Assembly: GCA_030674155.1 (NCBI GenBank)
Contig: CM060342.1
Coordinates: 20,189,476 to 20,253,475, forward strand
DNA: 64,000 nt
DNA from: Stramonita haemastoma
Lineage: Eukaryota; Mollusca; Gastropoda; Neogastropoda; Muricidae
Direction of reading: 5' to 3'
Shown here: piece after piece, positions 14,401-29,300 of the stretch
Layout: each line of letters begins with the position of its first letter
How positions within the stretch are numbered: the first letter of the stretch is position 1
Notes under the pieces: generated by a model
Told to the model about the DNA's origin: nothing
The model's input: the letters and a program-made list of their open reading frames with translations, nothing else
Databases searched by the model: none
Translations under genes and position numbers: made by a program

Positions 14401-17300
14401 GCGAAATTGTGAAAATGGTTGTTATTGGGAAATTGGGAAAATAGTTTTTATGCGGAAATTGGGGAAATGGCTATTGTGGGAAAATGGCTATTATGGGGTA
14501 ATTGGGAAAATGGTTTTTATGGGGAAATTGAGTAAATGGTTTTTAAGGGGAAATTGGGAAAATGGTTTTTATTGGAAAATGGGTATTATGGGAAAATGGC
14601 TATTATGGGGAAAATAGAGAATGGTTTTTATGGGGAAATTGGGAAAAGGATATTTATTGGAAAATGGCTATTATGGGAAAATGGCTATTATGGGGAAATT
14701 GGGAAAATGGTTTTTATGGGGAAATGGCTATTATGGGGAAATTGGGAAAATGGTATTTATGGGGAAATTGGGAAAGTGGCTATTATGGGAAAATGGTTTT
14801 TATGGGGAATTTGGGAAAATGGTTTTTATGGGGAAATGGCTGTTATAGGACAATGGCTATTATGGAGAAATTGAGAAAATGGTTTTTATGGGAAAATGGC
14901 TATTATGAGGAAATGGCTATTATGGAGAAATTGGGAAAATGGCTATTATGGGAAAATGGCTGTTATGGGGAAATTGGGAAAATGGTTTTTATGGGGAAAT
15001 TAGAAAAAGGTTTTTATGGGGAAATTGGGAAAATGGTTTTTATTTAATAATGGCTATTAAGGGGAAATTCGGAAAATAGTTTTTATGGTGACATTGGGAA
15101 AATCGTTTTTATGGGGAAATGGCTATTATGAGAAAAAGGCTATTATGGGAAAATGGCTATTATGTTGAAATTGGGAAAATAAATATTATGGGGAAATTGG
15201 GAAAATAACTATTATGGGGAAATTGGGGAAATGGTTTTTATGGGGAAATTTGGGAAAATGGTTTTTATGGGGAAATTTGGAAAATGGTTTTAATGGGGAA
15301 ATGAATATTATGGGGATATAGCTTTTATGGGGAAATGGCTATTATGGGAAATTGGGAAAATGGTTTTTATGGGGAAATTGGGAAAATGGTTTTTATGGGA
15401 AATTTGGAAAATGGTTTTAATGGGGAAATGACTATTATGGGGATATAGCTTTTATGGGGAAATGGCTATTATGGGGAAATTGGGAAAATGGTTTTTATGG
15501 GGAAATTGGGAAAATGGTTTTTATGGGGTAAGTGGGAAAATGGCTATTATGGGGAAATGGCTATTATGGGGAAATGGCTATTAGGGGGAAATGGCTATTA
15601 TGGGAAAATTGGGAAAATGGTTTTTTACGATGAAATTGGGAAAATGGTTTTTATGGGGTAAGTGGGAAAATGTCTATTATGGGAAAATGGCTGTTATGGG
15701 GAAAATCAGAAAATGTTTTTTATGGGGAAATTGAGAAAATGTTTTTTATGGGAAAATTGGGAAAATGGTTTTTTATGGGGTAAGTGGGAAAATGGTTTTT
15801 ATGGGGAAATGGCTATTATGGGAAAATGGCTATTATGGGGAAATTGGGGAAATGGTTTTGATTGGGGAAATTGGGAAAATGGTTTTGATGGGGAAATTGG
15901 GAAAATGGGTTTTATGGGGAAATGGCTATTATGAGAAAATGGCTATTATGGGGAAATTGGGAAAAAGGTTTTATGGGGAAATTGGGAAAATGGGTTTTAT
16001 GGGGAAATGGCTTTTATGAGAAAATGGCTATTATCGGGAAATTGGGAAATAAGTTTTTATGGGGAAATTGGGAAAATGGTTTTTATGGGTAAATTGGGAA
16101 AATGGTTTTTATCGGGAAATAGCTATAATAGGAAAATGGCTATTATGGGAAAATTGCTATCATGGAGAAATTGGGAAATTAGTTTTTATGGGGGAATTGG
16201 GAAAATGGTTTTTATGGGGGAATTGGGAAAATGGTTTTTATGCGTGAATTGGAAAATTGATTTTTATGGGGAAATTGGAAAACTGGTTTTTATAGAGAAA
16301 TTGGGAAAGTGGCTATTATGGAAAAATGGCTAGTATGGGGAAATTGGGAAAATGGTTTTTATGGGGAAATTGGGAAAATGGATTTTATGGGAAATTGGAA
16401 AATGGTTTTTATTGGAAAATGGCTATTATGGGAAAATGGCTATTATGGCGAAATTGGGAAAATGGTTTTTATGGGGAAATTGGGAAAATGGTTGTTATGG
16501 GTAAATGGCTATTATGGGGAAATTAGAAATTAGTTTTCATGGGGAAATTGGAAAAATGGTTTTTATGGGAAAATGGCTATTATGGGGAAATTGGAAAAAG
16601 GTTTTCATGGGGAAATTGGGGAAATAGTTTTTATGGGGAAATGGCTATTATGGGGAAATTGGGAAAATGGTTTTTATGGGGAAATGGCTATTATGGGGAA
16701 ATTAGGAAAATGTTTTTTCGGGGAAATTGGGAAAGTGGCTATTATGGGAAAATGGTTTTTAAGGGGAAATTGTGAAAATGGTTGTAAAGGGGAAATTGGG
16801 AAAATGGTTTTAATGGGAAGATGGGTATTATGGGAAAACCGGTTTTTATGGGAAAATGGGTATTATGGGAAAATAGTTTTTATGGGAAAATGGGTATTAT
16901 GGGAAAATGGTTTTAAAGGGGAAATTGAGAGAATGGTTTTTAAGGGGGAATTGGGAAAGTGGTTTTAAGGAGAAATTGGGAAACTGGTTTTTTAAGGTGA
17001 AATTGGGAAAATGGGTATTATGGGAAAATGGTTTTTATGGGAAAATGGGTATTATGGGAAAATGGTTTTAAAGGGGAAATTGGGAAAATAGTTTTTATGG
17101 GAAGATGTGTATTATGAGAAAACCGGTTTTTATGGGAAAATGGGTATTCTGTGAAAATGGTTTTTATGGGAAAATGGGTATTATGGGAAAATGGTTTTAA
17201 AGGCGAAATTGGGAAAATGGTTTTTATGGGAAGATGGGTATTATGGGAAAACCGGTTTTTATGGGAAAATGGGTATTATGAGGAAAAGGTGTTTTTTTTT
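14401..17300. repeat. Giant minisatellite zone 3 (26-bp unit, ttttatgggg type)
   Basis: From 14,401 the 17-mer is extended by a 9-base insert of the type gaaattggg, giving a 26-bp period. The 17-mer half is atggtttttatgggg or atggctattatgggg. Pure 17-mers and 26-mers alternate at first. The C that was left in ctattat is progressively lost as ctattat becomes tttttat. Confidence 0.95.
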
Positions 17301-20300
17301 TTGGAAAATGGGTATTATGGGAAAACGGTTTTTAAGGGGAAATTGGGAAAATGATTTTAAAGGGGAAAATGGGAAAATGGTTTTAAAGGGGAAATTGGGA
17401 AAATGGGTTTAAAGGGGAAATTGGGAAAATAGTTTTTAAGGGGAAATTGGGGAAATGGTTTTTGAGGGGAAATTGGAAAAAACTGGTTTTTAAGGGGAAA
17501 TTGGGAAAATGATTTTAAAGGGGAAATGGTTTTTAAGGGGAATTGGTTTTAAATTGGGGAAATGGTTTTTAAAGGGGGAATGGGAAAATGGTTTTTATGG
17601 TAAAAGGCTATTATGGGAAAATGGTTTTTATGGGGAAGGGGAAATTGGGGAAAATGGTTGAAAAGGGGAAATTGGGAAAATGGTTTGAAAAGGGGAAAAT
17701 GGGAAAATGGTTTTAAAAGGGGAAATTGGGAAAAATGGTTTTTAAAGGGGAAATTGGAGAAATGGTTTTAAGGAAGGAGGGAAAAATTGGGAAAATGGTT
17801 TTTAAGGGGAAGATTGGAAAATGGTTTTCATGAGAAAATGGTTAATGGAAAATGGTTTTTATGGGGAAATGGGTAATTAGGGAAAATGGTTTTAAAGGCG
17901 AAATTGGGAAAATGGTTTTTATGGGAAATTGGGCATTATGGGAAATGGTTTTTATGGGGAAAATGGTTTAGAGGTAAAGGTTTTTTTTGGAAAATGGTAT
18001 TATGGGAAAAAGGTTTTTAAGGGGAAATTTGGGAAAATGATTTTAAAGGGGAAAATGGGAAAATGGTTTTTAAAGGGGAAATTGGGAAAATGGGTTTAAA
18101 GGGGAAATTGGGAAAATGTTTTAAAGGGGAAATGGGGAAATGGTTTTTAGAGGGGAAATTGGAAAAATGGTTTTTAAGGGGAAATTGGGAAAATGGTTTT
18201 AAAGGGGAAAATGGTTTTTTATAAGGAAGGGAATTGGTTTTAAATTGGGGAAATGTTTTAAAGGGGAATTGGGAAAATGGTTTTTATAGTAATGGATTAG
18301 GGGAAATGGTTTTTATGGGGAGGGAAATTGGGAAATGGTTAAGGGGAAATTGGGAAAATGGTTTTTGAAAAGGGAAATTGGAAAATGGTTTTAAAGGGGA
18401 AATGGAAAAATGGTTTTAAGGGGAAATTTGGGAAATGGTTTTAAAGGGGAAATGGTTTTTAAGGGGAAATGGTTTTAATTGGGAAATGGTTTTAAAGGGG
18501 GAATTGGAAAATGGTTTTTGGTAAAAGGTTATCATGGGAAAATGGTTTTAGGGAAGGGGAAATGGGAAAATGGTTTAAAAGGGAAATTGGGAAAATGGTT
18601 TAAAGGGGAAATTGGGAAATGGTTTTTTAAAGGGAAATGGTTTTTAAGGGGAATGGTTTTAAATTGGGAAATGGTTTAAAGGGGAATGGGAAAATGGTTT
18701 TTATGGAAATGGTATCATGGGAAAATGGTTTTTATGGGGAAGGGGAAATTGGGAAAATGGTTTTAAAGGGGAAATTGGAAAAATGGTTTTAAAGGGGAAA
18801 TTGGGAAAGTTGGTAATTGGGAAAAAAGTTTTTAAGGGAAAATTGGAAAATGGGAAAATAGTTTTAAAGGGAAATTAGGAAAATGGCTATTATTGGAAAA
18901 TGGGTTTTAAGGGGAAATTGGAAAAATGGTTCTTAATGGGAATTTGGGACAATGGGTCTTAATGGGAAATTGGGGAAATGGTTGTAAATGGGAAAATGGG
19001 GAAATGGTTTTAAAGGGGAAATTGGAAAATGGTTTTAAAGGGAAAATTGGGAAAATAGCTATTAATAAAAAATGGTTTTTAAAGGGAAATTTGGAAAATG
19101 ATTTTGAGGGGAAATTGGTAAAATGGTTGTAAATGGGAAAATGGGGAAAAGGTTTTAAAGGGGAAATTGGGAAAATGGTTTTAAATGCGAAATTGGGAAA
19201 ATGGTTTCAAAGGGGACATTGGGAAATTGGGGAAATGGCTTTTAAAGGGAAATTGGGAAAATGGTTTGTAAAGGGAAATTGGGGAAATGGTTTTTAAGGG
19301 GAAATTGGAAAATGGTTTTAAAGGGGAAATTTGGAAAATGGTTTTAAAGGGGAAATTGAGGAAATGATTTTGAAGGGGAAATTGGGAAAATGGTAAGGGG
19401 AAATTGGGAAATTGATTTTGAAGGGGAAGTTGGGAAAATGGTTAGTAAGGGGAAATTGGGAAAATGGTTAGCTAGGGGAAATTGGGAAAATGTTTTTAAA
19501 GGGGGAATTGGGAAAGTGGTACTTGGGAAAATAGTTTTTAAGAGAAAATTGGAAAAATGGAAAAAATGGTTTTAAAGGGGAAATTTGGGAAATATTTTTA
19601 AAGGGGAAATTGAGAAAATGATTTTTAAGGAGAAATTGGAAAATGGTTAGTAAGGGGAAATTGGGAAAATGGGAAAATGGTTTTAAAGGGGAAATTGGGA
19701 AAGTGGTAATTGGGAAAATAGTTTTTTAAGGGGAAATTGGAAAACGGGAAAATGGTTTTAAAGGGAAATTAGGAAAATGGCTATTATTGGAAAATGGGTT
19801 TTAAGGGGAAATTGGAAAAATGGTTCTTAATGGGAAATTGGGACAATGGGTCTTATGGGAAATTGGGAAAATGGTTGTAAATGGGAAAATGGGAAAATGG
19901 TTTTAAAGGGGAAATTGGGAAAAATGGTTTTAAAGGGAAAATTGGGAAAATAGTTATTATTAAAAAATGGTTTTTAACGGGAAATTGGGAAAATGGTTTT
20001 AAGGGGAAATTGGCAAAATGGTTGTAAATGGGAAAATGGGGAAAGGTTTTAAAGGGGAAATTGGGAAAATGGTTTTAAAGGGGAAATTGGGAAAATGGCT
20101 ATAAGGGGAAATTGGAAAATGGTTTTTACGGGGAAATTGGGAAAATGGTTTTAAAGGGGAAATTGGGAAAATGGCTATTATCGGAAAATGGCTTTTAAGG
20201 GGAAATTGGGAAAATGATTTTTAAGGGGAAATTGGGAAAATGGTTGGTAAGGGGAAATTGGGAAAATGGCTATTATGGGGTAATTTGAAAAATGGTTTTA

Positions 20301-23300
20301 AAGGGGAAATTGGGAAAGTGGTTTTTAAGGGGAAATTAGGAAAGAGCTTTTTAAGGGGAAACTGGGAAAATGGTTAGTAAGGTGAAATTAGGAAAATGGC
20401 TTCTATGGCAAAATTGGGAAAATGGAAAATGGTTTTAAAAGGGAAATTGGGAAGGTTGTTTTTAAGGGGAAATTGGGAAAAAGCTTTTTAAGGGGAAATT
20501 GGGAAAATGGCTATTATTCGGAAATGGTTTTTAAGAGGAAATTGGGAAAATGGTTTTTAAGGGGAAATTGGGAACATAATTTTTAGGGGAAATTGGGAAA
20601 GTGGTTTTTAAGGGGAAATTAGGAAAGAGCTTTTTAAGGGGAAATTGGGAAAATGGTTAGTAAGGTCAAATTGGGAAAATGGCTTATATGGTGAAATTGG
20701 GAAAATGAGAAAATGGTTTTAAAGGGGAAATTGGGAAAGTTGTTTTTAAGGGGAAATTGGGAAAAAGCTTTTTAAGGGGAAATTGGGAAATGGTTTTTAA
20801 GAGGAAATTGGGAAATTGGTTTTTAAAGGGAAATTGAGAAAATGGCTATAATTGGAAAATGGTTTTTAAGAGGAAATTGGGAAAATGGTTTTTAAAGGGA
20901 AATTGGGAAAATGGCTTGGAAAATGGTTTTTAAGGGGAAATTGGGAAAATGGTTTTAAGGGGAAAATGGGAGAAATGGATTTTGAGGGGAAATTTGAAAA
21001 ATGGCTATTATTGAAAAAATTTATTTAAAGGGGAAATTGGGAAAATGGTTTTAAAGGGGAGATTGGGAAAATGGCTATTATCGGAAAATGGTTTTTAAAG
21101 GGGAAATCGGGAACATTATTTTTAAGGGGAAATTGGGAAAATGGTTTAAAGGGGAAATTGAGAAAATGGTTTCAAAGGGGAAATTGGGAAAATGGCTATT
21201 ATTTGGAAATGGTTTTTAAGAGGAAATTGGGAAAATGGTTTTTAAGGGGAAATTGGGAACATAATTTTTAGGGGAAATTGGGAAAGTGGTTTTTAAGGGG
21301 AAATTAGGAAAGAGCTTTTTAAGGGGAAATTTGGAAAATGGTTAGTAAGGTGAAAATGGGAAATTGGCTTATATGGGGAAATTGGGAAAATGAGAAAATG
21401 GTTTTAAAGGGGAAATTGGGAAAGTTGTTTTTAAGGGGAAATTGGAAAAAAGCTTTTTAAGGGGAAATTGGGAAAATGGCTATTATTGGGAATGGTTTTT
21501 AAGAGGAAATTGGGAAAATGGTTTTTAAGGGGAAATTGGGAACATAATTTTTAGGGGAAATTGGGAAAGTGGTTTTTAAGGGGAAATTAGGAAAGAGCTT
21601 TTTAAGGGGAAATTGGGAAAATGGTTTTAAAGGGGAGATTGGGAAAATGGCTATTATCGGAAAATGGTTTTTAAGGGGAAATCGGGAACATTATTTTTAA
21701 GGGGAAATTGGGAAAATGGTTTTAAAGGGGAAATTGAGAAAATGGTTTTAAAGGGGAAATTGGGAAAATGGCTATTATCGGAAAATGAATTTTAAGGGGA
21801 AATTGGGAAAATGGTTTTAAATGAGAAATTGGGAAAATGGTTCCAAAGGGGAAATTGGGAAATTGGGGAAATGGTTTTTAAAGTGAAATTGGGAATATGG
21901 TTTGTAAGGGGAAATTGGGAAAATGGGAAAATGGTTTTAAAGGGGAAATGGGTTTTAAGGGAAATTGGGAACATGGGTTTTAAGGGGAAATTGTGAAAAT
22001 GGCTATTATTGGAAAATGGGTTTCCAGGGGAAATTAGGATAATGATTTTCAAGGGGAAATTGGGAAAATGGTTAGTCAAGGGAAATTGGGAAAATGGTTT
22101 TAAAGGGGAAATTGGGAAAATGGGGAAATGGTTTTTAAAGGGAAATTGGGAAAATTGTAAGGGGAAATTGGGAAAATTGTTAGGAAAGGGAAATTGGCGA
22201 AATGGTTTTAAAGGGGAAATTGGGGAAATGGTTTTTAAAGGGAAAATTGGGAAAATGGCTATTATTGGAAAATGGGTTTTAAGGGGAAATTGGGAAAATG
22301 GGTTTTACGGGGAAATTGGGAAAATGGCTATTATTTGAAAATGAATTTTTAAAAGGAAATTGGAAAATGGGTTTTAAGGGGGAATTGGGAAAATGGCTAT
22401 TATTTGAAAATGAATTTTAAAAAGGAAATTGGGAAAATGGTTTTTTAAGGGGGAATTGGGAAAATGGTTTTTAAGGGGAAATTGGAAAAATGGTTCGTAA
22501 TGGGAAATTGGGAAAATGGTTGTCAATGGGAAAATGGGGAAATGGTTTTAAAGGGGAAATTGGGAAAATGGCTATTATTGGAAAATGGTTTTTTAAGGGG
22601 AAATTGGGACAATGGTTAAAATGGGAAATTGAGGAAATGGTTTTTAAGGGGAAATTGGAAAAATGGTTTTTAAGGGGAAATTGGGAAAATGGTTGTCAAT
22701 GGGAAAATGGGGAAATGGTTTTTAAGGGGACATTGGAAAAATGGCTTCAAAGGGTAAATTGGGAAAATGGTTGTAAATGGAAAAATGGGGAAATGGTTTT
22801 TAAAGGGGAAATTGGGAAAATAGGAAAATGGTTTTAAAGGGGAAATTGGAAAATCGGCTAATATTGGAAAATGGTTTTTAAGGGGAAATTGGGAAAATGG
22901 TTTTAATGGGAAATTGAGAAAATGAATTTTAAAGGGGAAATTGGGAAAATGGTTTTAAAGGGAAAATTGGGAAAATGGGAAATGGTTTTAAAGGGGAAAT
23001 TGGGAAAGTGGTTTTTAATGGGAAATTGGGAAAATGGGAAAATGGTTTTAAAGGGGAAATTGGGAAAAAGGCTATTTTTGGAAAATTGTTTTTAAGGGTA
23101 AATTGGGAAAATGGTTTTAATGGGAAATTGATAAAATGGTTCTTAAGGGGAAATTGTGGAAATGGTTTTAAAGGGGAAATTGGAAAAATGGGAAAATGGT
23201 TTTAAAGGGAAATCGGGAAAATGGCTATTATTAGAAAATGGGTTTTAAGGGGAAATTGGAAAAATGGTTCTTAATGGGAAATTGAGAAAATGGTTGTCAA

Positions 23301-26300
23301 TTGGAAAATGGGGAAAGAGTTTTAAAGGGGAAATTTGGAAAATGGTTTTAAAGGAGAATTGGGGAAATGGTATTATTGGAAAATGGTTTTTAAGGGGAAA
23401 TTGGAAAAATGGTTTTTAAGGGGAAATTGGGAAAATGGCTATTATTGGAAAATGGTTTTTAAGGGAAATTGGGAAAAAGGCTCTTACTGGGAAATTGGGA
23501 AAATTGTTGTGAATGGGAAATTGGGAAAATGGTTGTAAATGGATAAATGGGGACATGGATTGGAAAAGTGAAAATGGTTTTAAAGGGGAAATTGGCAAAA
23601 TGGCTAATATTGAAAAATGGTTTTTAAGGGGAAATTGGGAAAATGGTTTTAATGCAAAATTGATAAAATGGTTTTTTAGGGGAAATTGGGAAATGGTTCT
23701 TAATGGGAAACTGGGAAAATTGTTGTAATGGGAAATTGGGAAAATGGTTGTAAATGGGAATTAGAAAAATGGCTTCAAAGGGGAAATTGGGAAAATGGTT
23801 TAAATGGAAAAATGGGAAATGGTTTTAAAGGGAAATTGGGAAAATAGGAAAATGTTTTAAAGGGGAAATTGGAAAAATGGCTAATATGGAAAATGGTTTT
23901 TAAGGGGAAATTGGGAAAATGGTTTTAAAGGGGAAATTGAGAAAATGGTTTTAAGGGAAAATGGTTTTAAGGGAAAATTGGGAAAATGGAAATGGTTTTA
24001 AAGGGGAAATTGGAAGTGGCAATTGGGAAAATGGTTTTTAAGGGGAATTGGAAAAATGGAAATGGTTTTAAAGGGAAATTAGGAAAATGGCTATTATTGG
24101 AAAATGGGTTTTAAGGGGAAATTGGAAATGGTTTTTAATGGAAATTGGAAAATGGTTGTCAATTGGAAATGGGGAAATGTTTTAAGGGGAAATTTGGAAA
24201 ATGGTTTTAAAGGGGAAATTGGAATGGTTTTTAAGGGAAATTGGAAAATGGTTTTTAAGGGAAATTGGGAAAATGGCTATTATTGGAAAATGGTTTTTAA
24301 GGGGAAATTGGGAAAATGGTTCTTAAGGGAAATTGGGAAAATTGTTGTGAATGGGAAATTGGGATAATGGTTGTAAATGGGAAAATGGGGACATGGATTG
24401 GGAAATGTAAATGGTTTTAAAGGGGAAATTGGGAAAATGGCTAATATTAAAAAGGTTTTAGGGAAATTGGGAAAATGGTTTAATGCAAAATTGATAAAAT
24501 GGTTTTTAAGGGGAAATTGGGAAATGGTTCTTAATGGGAAACTGGGAAAATTGTTGTAAATGGGAAATTGGGAAAATGGTTGTAAATGGGAAAAAGGGGA
24601 ATGATTTAAAGGGGAAATTGGGAAATGGGAAAATGGTTTTAAGGGGAAATTGGAAAAATGGATAATAAGGGGAAATTGGAAAATGGTTTTAAAGGGAAAT
24701 TGGGAAAATCGGAAATGGTTTCAAAGGGGCAATTGGGAAAATGGCTATTATTGGAAAATGGTTTTAAGGGGAAATTGGAAAAATGGTTCTTAATGGGAAA
24801 TTCGGAAATGGTTCTAAATGGGAAATTGGGAAAATGGTTTTTAAGGGGAAATTGGGAAAATGGCTTTTATTGGGAAATGGTTTTTAAGGGGAAATTGGGA
24901 AAATGGTTTTAAAGGGGAAATTAGGAAAATGGTTTTAAAGGGGAAATCGGGAAAATGGCTATTATTGAAAAATGGTTTTTATCGGGAAATTGGGAAAATG
25001 GTTTTTAAGGGGAAATTGGGAAAATGGCTATTATCAGAAAAAAAAATTTAAGGGGAAATTGGGAAAATGGTTTTTAAGGGGAAATTGGGAAAATGGTTTT
25101 AAAGGGGAAATTGGGAAAATGGCTATTATCGGAAAATGGTTTTTAAGGGGAAATTGGGAAAATGGTTTTTAAGGGGAATTGGGAAGAATAGTTTTAAAGG
25201 GGAAATTGCGAAAATGGCTTTTATCGGAAAATGGTTTTTAAGCGGAAATTGGGAAAATGATTTTAAGGGGAAATTGGGAAAACAGTTTTGAAGGGGAAAT
25301 TGGGAAAATGGTTAATAAGGGGAAATTGGGAATATGGTTTTAAGGGGAAATTGGGAAAATGGTATTTAAGGGAAAATGGGGTAATGGTTTTAAAGGGGAA
25401 ATTGGGAAAATGGTTTTAAAGGGAAATTGGGAAAATGGCTTGGAAAATGGTTTTTAAGGGGAAATTGGGAAAGTGGTTTTTAAGCGGAAATTGGGAAAAT
25501 GGCTATTATTGGAAAGAGGTTTTTAAGGGGAAATTGGGAAAATGGTTTTAAGGGGAAATTGGAGAAATGGGGAAATAATTTTAAAGAGGAAATTGGAAAC
25601 TGATTTTAAAGGGAAATTGGGAAAATGGCTATTTTTGGAAAATGGTTTTTAAGGGGAAATTGGAAAAATGGTTTTAAAGGGGAAATTGGGAAAGTGGTTT
25701 TTAAGCGGAAATTGGGAAAATGGCTATTATTGGAAAATGGTTTTTAAGGGAAATTGGGAAAATGGTTTTAAGGGGAAATCGGGAAAATGGTTGTAAATGG
25801 GAAAATGGGAAATGGTTCTAAAGAGGAAATTGGGAAACTGATTTTAAAGGGGATATTGTGAAAATGGCTATTTTTGGAAAATGCTTTTTAAGGGGAAATT
25901 GGGAAAATGGTTTTTAAGGGGAAATTGGGAAAGTGGTTGCAAAGGGGAAATTGGGAAAGTGGTTGTAAAGGGGAAATTTTGAAAACGGTCTTTAAGGGGA
26001 AATTGGGAAAATGGTATGGAAGGGGAAATTGGAAAAATGGTTTTTAAGAGGGAATTGGGGAAATGGTTTTTAAGGGGAAATTGGGACAATGGTTTTTTAA
26101 GGGGAAATTGGGAAAAATGGTTTTAAAGGGGAAATTGGGAAAATGGCTTTTATCGGAAAATGGTTTAAAAGGGGAAATAGGAAAATGATTTTTAAGGGGA
26201 TATTGGGGTAAACGGTTTTTAAGGGGTAATTGGGAAAATGGTTCTTAATGGGAAATTGGCAAAAAATGGTTCTTAATGGGAAATTGGATAAACGGTCTTT

Positions 26301-29300
26301 AAGGGGAAATTGGGAAAAACGGTTTTGAAGGGGAAATTGGGAAAATGGTTAATAAGGGAAAATTGGGAAAATGGTTTTAAGGGAAATTGGGAAAATGGCA
26401 TTTAAGGGGAAAATGGGGTAATGGTTTTAAAGGGGAAATTGGGAAAATGGTTTTAAAGGGGAAATTGGGAAAATGGCTTGGAAAATGGTTTTTAAGGGGA
26501 AAATGGGAAAGTGGTTTTTAAGCGGAAATTGGGAAAATGGCTATTATTGGAAAAAGGTTTTTAAGGGGAAATTGGGAAAATGGTTTTAAGGGGAAATTGG
26601 AAAAATGGGGAAATGGTTTTAAAGAGGAAATTGGAAACTGATTTTAAAGGGGAAATTGGGAAAATGGCTATTTTTGGAAAATGGTTTTTAAGGGGAAATT
26701 GGAAACATGGTTTTAAAGGGGAAATTTGGAAAGTGGTTTTTAAACGGAAATTGGGAAAATGGCTATTATTCGAAAATGGTTTTTAAGGGGAAATTGGGAA
26801 AATGGTTTTAAGGGGAAATTGGGAAAATGGTTGTAAATGGGAAAATGGGGAAATGGTTCTAAAGAGGAATTTGGGAAACTGATTTTAAAGGGGATATTGG
26901 GAAAATGGCTATTTTTGGAAAATGGTTTTTAAGGGGAAATTGGGAAAAAGAATTTTTAGGGGAAATTGGGAAAGTGGTTGTAAAGGGGAAATTGGGAAAG
27001 TGGTTGTAAAGGGGAAATTGGGAAAACGGTCTTTAAGGGGAAATTGGGAAAATGGTATGGAAGGGGAAATTGGAAAAATGGTTTTTAAGAGGGAATTGGG
27101 GAAATGGTTTTTAAAGGGAAATTGGGACAATGGTTTTTAAGGGGAAATTGGGAAAATTGGTTTTAAAGGGGAAATTGGGAAAATGGCTTTTATCGGAAAA
27201 TGGTTTAAAAGGGGAAATTGGAAAATGATTTTTAAGGGGAATTGGGGAAACGGTTTTTAAGGGGTAATTGGGAAAATGGTTCTTAATGGGAAATTGGGAA
27301 AATGGTTCTTAATGGGAAATTGGATAAACGGTCTTTAAGGGGAAATTGGGAAAATGGTTTTTAAGGAAAAATTGGGAAATGGTTAGTAAGGGGAAATTGA
27401 GAAAATGGTTTTTTAAGGGGAAAATGGGAAAATGGTTTTTTAAGGGAAAATTGGGAAAAAAGGTTTTAAAGGGGAATTTGGGAAAATGGCTTTTATCGGA
27501 AAATGGTTTTTAAGGGGAAATTGGGAAATTGGGAAAACGGTTTTTTAAGGGGAAATTGGGAAAATGGCTATTATTGGGAAATTGAGAAAACGGTTTTTAG
27601 GGGGAAATTGGGAAAAAGGTTTTTAAGGAAAAATTGGGAAAATGGTTAGTAAGGGGAAATTGGGAAAATTGTTTATAAGGGGAAATTGGAAAGGGGAAAT
27701 TGGGAAAATGGTTTTAAAGGGAAAATGGGGTGGTATATGGGAAAATGGTTTTAAAGGGGAAATTGGGAAAATGGTTTTATCGGAAAATGGTTTTAAAAGG
27801 GAAATTGGAAAATGATTTTAAGGGGAAATTGTGGAAAACGGTTTTTAAGGGAAATTGGGAAAATGGTTCTTAATGGAAATTGGGAAAACGGTTTTTAAGG
27901 GAAATTGGAAAATGGTTTTAATGGGAAAATTGAGAAAAGGTTTTAAGGTGAAATTGGGAAAATGGTTTTAAGGGAAAATTGGGAAAATGGTTTAAGGGGA
28001 AATTGGGAAAATGGTTTTTAAGGAAAATTGGGGAAATGGTTTATAAGGGGAAATTGGAAATGGTTTTAAGGGAAATTGGAAAGGAAATTGGAAAATGGTT
28101 TTTAAGGGAAAATGGGAAAATGGTTTTAAGGGAATTGGGAAAATGGTTTTTAAGGGGAAATTGGGAAAATGGTTTTTAAAGGGGAAATTGGAAAATGCTT
28201 TACGGAAAATGGTTTTTAAGGGAAATTGGGAAATGGTTTTTAAGGGAAATTGGGAAAATGGTTCTTAATGGAATTTGGGAAAACGGTTTTTAATGGGAAA
28301 TTGGAAAATGGTTTAATGGGAAATTGGGAAAACGGTTTTTAAGTGGAAATTGGGATGGTTTTTAGGAAAAATTGGGAAAATTTTAGTAAGGGGAAATTGG
28401 GAAAATGGTTTATACGGGGAAATTGGAAAGGGGAATATTGGGAAAATGGTTTTTAAGGGAAAATGGGAAAATAGTTTTTAAGGGGAAATTGGGGAAAATG
28501 GTTTTTAAGGAAATGGGAAAATGGTTTTTAAGGGGAAATTGGGAAATGGAAAGGTTTTTAAGGGAAATTGGGAAAATGGTCTATAAATGGGAAATTGGGA
28601 AAACGGTTTTTAGGGGAAATTGGGAAAATGGTTTTAAGGAAAATTGGGAAAATGGTTTATAAAGGGAAATTGGAAAATGGTTTAAATGGAGAAATTGGAA
28701 AGGGGAAATTGGGAAAATGGTTTTAAAGGGAAAATGGGAAAAATGTTTTAAAGGGAAATTGGAAAATGGCTTTTATCGGAAAACGGTTTTTAAGGGGAAA
28801 TTGGGAAATGGTTTTAAGGGAAATTGGGAAAACTGGTTTTTAAGGGGAAATTGGGAAAATGGTTTTAATGGAAATTGGAAACGGTTTTTAAGGGGAAATT
28901 GGAAAATGGTTTTTAAGGAAATTGGGAAAATGGTTTATAAGGGAAATTGGAAAATGGTTTAAATGGGGAAATTGGGAAATGGTTTAAAGGGAAATTGGGA
29001 AAATGGTTTTTAAGGGGAAATTGGGAAAATGGTTTTAAGGGAAATTGGAAAATGGTTAGTAAGGGGAAATTGGGAAAATGGTTTTATAAGGAAAATTGGA
29101 AAGGGGGGAAATTGGGAAATGGTTTTAAAGGGAAAATTGTTAGGGAAAATGGTTTTAAAGGAGAAATTGGAAAATGGCATTGGAAAAGGTTTTAAGGGGA
29201 AATTGGGAAAATGGTTTTAATGGGAAATTGGGAAAACGGTTTTTAAGGGGAAATTGGGAAAATGGTTATAAGGGGAAATTGAAAAATGGTTTATAAGGGG

